NCBI RefSeq assembly: GCF_017549005.1
Contig: NZ_JAFYYT010000056.1
Coordinates: forward strand, 105,054 to 169,053
Source of the DNA: Ruminococcus sp.
Lineage (GTDB): Bacteria > Bacillota > Clostridia > Oscillospirales > Ruminococcaceae
Direction of reading: 5' to 3'
Length of the DNA stretch: 64,000 bases
In this document: in pieces, positions 60,756-64,000 of the stretch
Layout: the number at the start of each line of letters is the position of its first letter
How positions within the stretch are numbered: the stretch's first letter is position 1
Program-made: the position numbers and the translations under genes
Notes under the pieces: model-generated
What the model saw: the letters and a program-made list of their open reading frames with translations, nothing else
Told to the model about the DNA's origin: nothing
The model's database searches: none

Positions 60756-61052
60756 AAAGGTCTCCTTTGTAAAAGCAGTATAAAAACAACATAAAATATA
60801 CCGCTTTTCAATTCATATTATATCACATTATTTTTCATTTGGCAATTACAATTTGTATCAAACTTAAATGACTTTACAAGCTGTTTTATATTACAAAAGA
60901 TTAAATTTTGGTTACAAACTGCGGATTTAAGCCAAATTCTCCTTTTGTAACTTTATCACTACCCGTTATTTGTGAGTTCATACGAATTTTTAACTGATAA
61001 TTTGTGCAATCCGTCAAACTTTGTCATTTTTATCCAAATAGTATACATTTTT
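60756..61052. other. AT-rich intergenic stretch without a clear feature
   Basis: 297 bp of AT-rich sequence between dusB and capA-like gene. No reading frame with a ribosome binding site, no clear terminator and no convincing promoter were found. Confidence 0.5.
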
Positions 61053-62057
61053 CTACACTTTGTTGATTTCACGCTGACGCTGTAACTCGATAAACTCTGC
61101 CGCAAGAGCTTCCGCTTCCGCATAAGATGAAAGCTGATAGCACCGGCCGCGGAACTTCGCCGAACCGTAGTAGCCGTTCATGTACCACGCCGCGTGCTTG
61201 CGCGCCTCATGCATTGCCAGCTCCTCGCACTTTTCGCTGAGCTCCAGTATCAGGCGTATGTGCTCAAGCATGACGTCCATTTTCTCCTCAAGAGTGGGCG
61301 GAGTATAGGCTTCACCGCGGAGCTGCGCCGCTATTTCGCGGAAAATGAAAGGATTGCCGTAGCTGCCGCGGCCTATCATAACGAGGTCGCAACCCGTCCG
61401 CTCGTACATATCCGCACAGGAACGGAAATCCGTGATATCGCCGTTTCCGATAACGGGAACGCTCACCGCGTTCCTGACCGCCTTTACCACGTTCATATCC
61501 GACTCGCCGCTGTAGAACATATCCCTCGTGCGCCCGTGGACTGCTATCGCAGCAGCTCCTGCCGCTTCAAGAGCCTTTGCCATTTCGGGAGCATTGATAC
61601 TGTCGGCGCTCCAGCCGCTTCGTATCTTCACGGTTACGGGAGTGTCCCCTGCCGCTTTTACTGCCGCCTCCGCAACAGCCGCCGCAAGCTTCACATCCTT
61701 CATAAGCGCCGAGCCCGCACCCGTTCCGACGACCTTCGGCACAGGACAGCCCATATTGATATCTATGATGTCGGGAGCATAGTCAAGAACTATCTTCACC
61801 GCCTCCGCCATGAAATCAGGCTCGCTGCCGAAGAGCTGCACCGCCATTGGCCGCTCCTCATCCGTGACCGTACAGAGCTCCGCTGTCTTGCGGTCGCTGT
61901 AGCAGATTCCCTTTGCGGAAACCATTTCGCTGACCACGTAAGCCGCCCCGTACTTCTTGCACATGAGCCTGTAGGCGCGGTCGGCAACTCCCGCCATGGG
62001 TGCAAGAGCAGCAGTCCGCTCAATGCTGACCTTACCTATTTTCAAAGTATCACTCAT
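61053..62057 (-). CDS. dusB: tRNA-dihydrouridine synthase
   Basis: 334 residues from the ATG at 62057 (GGAG upstream; the longer frame overlaps the gtrA gene). FMN TIM barrel: LAPMAGVADRAYR, DINMGCPVPKVV, catalytic Cys in GCPVPK, AVHGRTRD, GNGDITD and MIGRGSYGNP. It reduces specific uridines in tRNA. It overlaps the end of the gtrA gene by 8 bp. DusB subfamily is likely but not certain. Confidence 0.93.
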   Translation of the reverse strand: MSDTLKIGKVSIERTAALAPMAGVADRAYRLMCKKYGAAYVVSEMVSAKGICYSDRKTAELCTVTDEERPMAVQLFGSEPDFMAEAVKIVLDYAPDIIDINMGCPVPKVVGTGAGSALMKDVKLAAAVAEAAVKAAGDTPVTVKIRSGWSADSINAPEMAKALEAAGAAAIAVHGRTRDMFYSGESDMNVVKAVRNAVSVPVIGNGDITDFRSCADMYERTGCDLVMIGRGSYGNPFIFREIAAQLRGEAYTPPTLEEKMDVMLEHIRLILELSEKCEELAMHEARKHAAWYMNGYYGSAKFRGRCYQLSSYAEAEALAAEFIELQRQREINKV

Positions 62058-62553
62058 TTTGCTGCTCCGCAGGTTTACCGTCCTTGTTGCGGAAAACAAA
62101 TATCTTGCTGATAACGTAATTGAGTATGAGGACCACAACGTTAGCAAGCGCCTTTACCAGCCAGAAATTCTTGCCTATCATGCCGAATCCGACGTGTATC
62201 ATCACCCATTCCACTGCAAGGGTAAAAACTCTGCCGCCGTAGAACTTTCCTGCCTCTGCAACTATGTTTTTGAAGCCCTTTGCATTGGACTCGAACACCC
62301 ATAACTTATTTGTGATGTAAGCAAATGTGACCGAGCAGACCCACGAAAATACGGTGCTTATATCTCCTATAGACTTCGTGCTGTAGCCTCCTGCGTTTTC
62401 GAGGACAGTCTTTGCCAGCCCTGCTGTCAGAAAGCTTACAGCAGTGGTAAGGACTCCGAAAACAAGGTACAGCCATTTCTCCTCATATTTGTAGTATATT
62501 TTCTGAAGCGGCTTCGGAAGTATCGAAACGCACCACTTGATGAACTTTTCCAT
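62050..62553 (-). CDS. GtrA family membrane protein
   Basis: 167 residues from the ATG at 62553 (AAAGGA 8 nt upstream). Four helices, with YLVFGVLTTAVSFLTAG near the start and FAYITNKLWVF in the middle, as in GtrA proteins thought to move or help make undecaprenyl-linked sugars. Overlaps dusB. Confidence 0.88.
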   Translation of the reverse strand: MEKFIKWCVSILPKPLQKIYYKYEEKWLYLVFGVLTTAVSFLTAGLAKTVLENAGGYSTKSIGDISTVFSWVCSVTFAYITNKLWVFESNAKGFKNIVAEAGKFYGGRVFTLAVEWVMIHVGFGMIGKNFWLVKALANVVVLILNYVISKIFVFRNKDGKPAEQQNE

Positions 62554-62816
62554 TATCAATATCCTTTCATATTACAATGCCTTATTATAATAGCAGTTTA
62601 CGAAAGAAAATGCAAGCCCTTTCGGGTGTTTTTGTAGTTTTTTTGAAATTTTCACTGAGTTTGCCCCCTTACACATACAATAATCGCTGTCAGTGCGGAA
62701 ATTGTTACACATTTCATCTGTAAATATAAAAAAACCGCAGCTGTGATATTACATTTCGTACAAAGCTCTATTCACATTATACTAAGAGGGGACATCTTTT
62801 TTGTGAAATACTAATA

Positions 62817-62845
62817 TTGTATATAACAAAAAATTGTGATATAAT
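62817..62845 (+). promoter_or_regulatory. Promoter of the candidate small RNA
   Basis: TTGTAT (62817-62822) and TATAAT (62840-62845), 17 bp apart. Confidence 0.55.
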
Positions 62846-62851
62846 AACAAA

Positions 62852-62973
62852 TGTATTAATCATTTCGCTTATTTAAGTTATCGGTGCGAAATGCTGATAC
62901 TTGTCAAAGCTCTGTTTTCATTTCACAGCTAACCGCTGCGAAATCAAGAAAGCTCCCTTATGGGAGCTTTTTT
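62852..62973 (+). ncRNA. Candidate small RNA ending in a terminator
   Basis: About 120 nt between a promoter and a strong terminator. Contains CATTTCGC/GCGAAATG (62861-62868 with 62886-62893), a CTGT/ACAG stem and a second GCGAAAT motif near 62937. One 13-codon frame exists without a ribosome binding site. No riboswitch recognised. Confidence 0.4.
62949..62973 (+). terminator. Terminator of the candidate small RNA
   Basis: AAAGCTCCC/GGGAGCTTT with a 4-nt loop and a T run. Confidence 0.85.
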
Positions 62974-63045
62974 ATGTCCGCAGCATCGTCATTATATACA
63001 ATGCCGCAATTTTTGCACGAGTTCCAATTGTTTGATTCTACAATA

Positions 63046-63148
63046 TTTAAAGCCGCACTTTAAAAACTTATTGACACGCTTTAAAATACGTGCTATAATG
63101 CATACATCAGCTGATAGAAACTTTAAAAACTTAAAGTAGCACTTTAAA
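63046..63148 (+). promoter_or_regulatory. Promoter flanked by two TTTAAAG-N5-CTTTAAA operators
   Basis: Perfect TTGACA (63071-63076) and TATAAT (63094-63099), 17 bp apart. TTTAAAG-CCGCA-CTTTAAA lies upstream (63046-63064), TTAAAG-TAGCA-CTTTAAA downstream (63131-63148), and a half-site GCTTTAAAA is inside the spacer. Likely target of the Xre protein encoded at 63638. Confidence 0.7.
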
Positions 63149-63163
63149 AAAGGAGATGCTGTT

Positions 63164-63625
63164 ATGAACAAAATGATATCCGAAAAACTAAAAAAACGTA
63201 CCTTTATCGACACTGTACTGAGCTGTATTCTCTGCTTTGTCGCCCTCGGAGCTGCTATATGGCAGTTCATAAGATTTCTGGACCATACAAATATGAAGGA
63301 GTACCTGACCAACAGTCTCTGCTCTCTTTTAATATTCGCCGAGCTGGGACTTCTTGCGCTGATACTGCTTGAAATACGCAAAACAGGCAAGCCCTTTTCA
63401 AAGAAGATCATAGCAAAGCTCCGCATTATGGCAGTTATCCTGTTTGCGGGCGGTCTTATCCCCTCCTGTTCGACTATACCCGTTGACGACAGTCAATATG
63501 CAATGGCCATATCTTTTAATATGCAGAATATCCTTATAATCGCAGCAGGCGTCATAATCGGCATTATATCCGAGGTTTTCGTCTATGGTCTCAGTCTTCA
63601 GGAAGACAACGACCTGATAGCGTAA
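63164..63625 (+). CDS. DUF2975 membrane protein
   Basis: 153 residues, four helices. The signature TGKPFSKKIIAKLRIMA (residues about 77-95) and the ending LQEDNDLIA are those of DUF2975, a family regularly followed by a short Xre regulator, as here (12 bp gap). AAGGAGAT precedes the ATG. Function unknown; a membrane sensor for its partner regulator is a common proposal. Confidence 0.88.
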   Translation: MNKMISEKLKKRTFIDTVLSCILCFVALGAAIWQFIRFLDHTNMKEYLTNSLCSLLIFAELGLLALILLEIRKTGKPFSKKIIAKLRIMAVILFAGGLIPSCSTIPVDDSQYAMAISFNMQNILIIAAGVIIGIISEVFVYGLSLQEDNDLIA

Positions 63626-63637
63626 AGGCGGTGCGGA

Positions 63638-63844
63638 ATGGCTATAATAATCAGACTTGACAAAATGATGGCTGACCGAAAAATGTCGCTGAACGAGCTC
63701 GCCGAAAGAGTGGGTATGACCAATGTCAACCTTTCCAACCTGAAAACAGGCAAGATGAAGGGTATCCGCTTCGAGACCATGAACGCTATATGCGAGGCTC
63801 TCGACTGTCAGCCCGGCGACCTTTTTGAGCATACCAAGGACTGA
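63638..63844 (+). CDS. Xre regulator of the DUF2975 pair
   Basis: 68 residues, Xre-type (SLNELAERVGMTNVNLSNLKTGK, then AICEALDCQPGDLFEH), of the YozG/HTH_26 kind. Same length as the Xre protein at 6455 but of a different subgroup. Probably represses its own operon through the AAAG/CTTT operators. Confidence 0.92.
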   Translation: MAIIIRLDKMMADRKMSLNELAERVGMTNVNLSNLKTGKMKGIRFETMNAICEALDCQPGDLFEHTKD

Positions 63845-63889
63845 AGCAAGCTCCCCTCACGGGTAATGTCATTAAGCTAAGGAAAAGTA

Positions 63890-63930
63890 AAATAATCACA
63901 GGAATCAAAAAGATCCTGTGATTATTTTTT
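63890..63930 (+). terminator. Terminator of the DUF2975-Xre unit
   Basis: AAAATAATCACAGGA/TCCTGTGATTATTTT around a 10-nt loop with extra T. The last 70 bp hold a TTGACA-like box (63963-63968) and no gene. Confidence 0.85.
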
Positions 63931-64000
63931 TTGTATATAATGTAAATTTTTGCAAAAAGGTATTGACAAATAGCCAAAAATGTGCGGCGCAGCTAATCAG

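Noticed and set aside
1-64000. tRNA or rRNA genes and prophage or transposase genes
   Set aside because: No cloverleaf, rRNA segment or phage/transposase protein was recognised on either strand.

Overview
This window is a chromosomal segment of a cellulolytic, cellulosome-forming Ruminococcus, most like Ruminococcus flavefaciens. The strongest evidence is the block at 48.4-59.0 kb on the minus strand. It has the gene order known for the R. flavefaciens sca cluster: scaC, scaA, scaB, cttA, scaE. These encode an adaptor scaffoldin, a primary scaffoldin with two cohesins, an anchoring scaffoldin with five cohesins, a cellulose-binding protein, and a cell-wall-anchored cohesin with a sortase tail. 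Firmicute sporulation genes (spoIIID, spoVAC, spoVB), a CIRCE heat-shock operator, TTGACA/TATAAT promoters and AGGAGG ribosome binding sites agree with a clostridial host. No tRNA, rRNA, CRISPR array, prophage or transposase gene was seen.

Layout. 0-6 kb: the end of a DUF4340 gene, divergent spoIIID and spoVAC, a candidate small RNA, and a large nifJ (pyruvate:ferredoxin oxidoreductase). 6-8.5 kb: a module of small transmembrane peptide, Xre regulator and membrane protein, then three tandem paralogous membrane proteins. 8.6-12.6 kb: malQ-glgP for glycogen and maltodextrin use. 13-20 kb: an ACT protein, paaK, iorB and iorA. Together these fit the rumen pathway that turns phenylacetate into aromatic amino acids by reductive carboxylation. 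Three unrelated small genes split iorA from iorB. 20-26 kb: housekeeping genes (Cof-type HAD, hsp20, ybaK, queH, ricT, holB, a diacylglycerol kinase-like gene). 26-35 kb: secreted or lipid-anchored carbohydrate-related proteins (SGNH hydrolase with dockerin, GH5 lipoprotein, cohesin-like lipoprotein, DUF4352 lipoprotein, a second ScaE-type cohesin fused to a dockerin) interleaved with cysK and its Rrf2 regulator. 35-48 kb: spoVB, an aminotransferase, trpS, mazG-hup-rqcP, an epimerase, an orphan sugar-binding lipoprotein, metF with a MetH-activation-domain gene, ung, a long inverted-repeat element and a ttcA-like gene. 48-59 kb: the sca cluster. 59-64 kb: capA-like, gtrA-dusB, a candidate small RNA, and a DUF2975/Xre pair.

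How it works together. ScaC docks on ScaA, ScaA docks on ScaB, and ScaB and CttA carry X-module/dockerin tails that dock on ScaE, which is fixed to the peptidoglycan by sortase. The dockerins here fall into two sequence classes. ScaA and ScaC form one. ScaB, CttA, the SGNH hydrolase and the extra cohesin-dockerin protein at 34.1-35.1 kb share a DA(V/A)DA(S/A) signature. That extra protein could therefore be an adaptor using ScaE-type contacts at both ends.

The items most worth following up are a roughly 240-nt GC-rich, self-closing leader RNA candidate between the scaC promoter and scaC; an 11-codon leader peptide with tandem Cys codons in front of cysK, with a promoter operator shared with the neighbouring rrf2 gene; the ScaE-like cohesin-dockerin adaptor; two candidate small RNAs; the 272-bp inverted-repeat element; and two Xre/membrane-protein modules with similar AAAG/CTTT operator layouts. 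All names come from reading the sequence and family knowledge; no database search was run.
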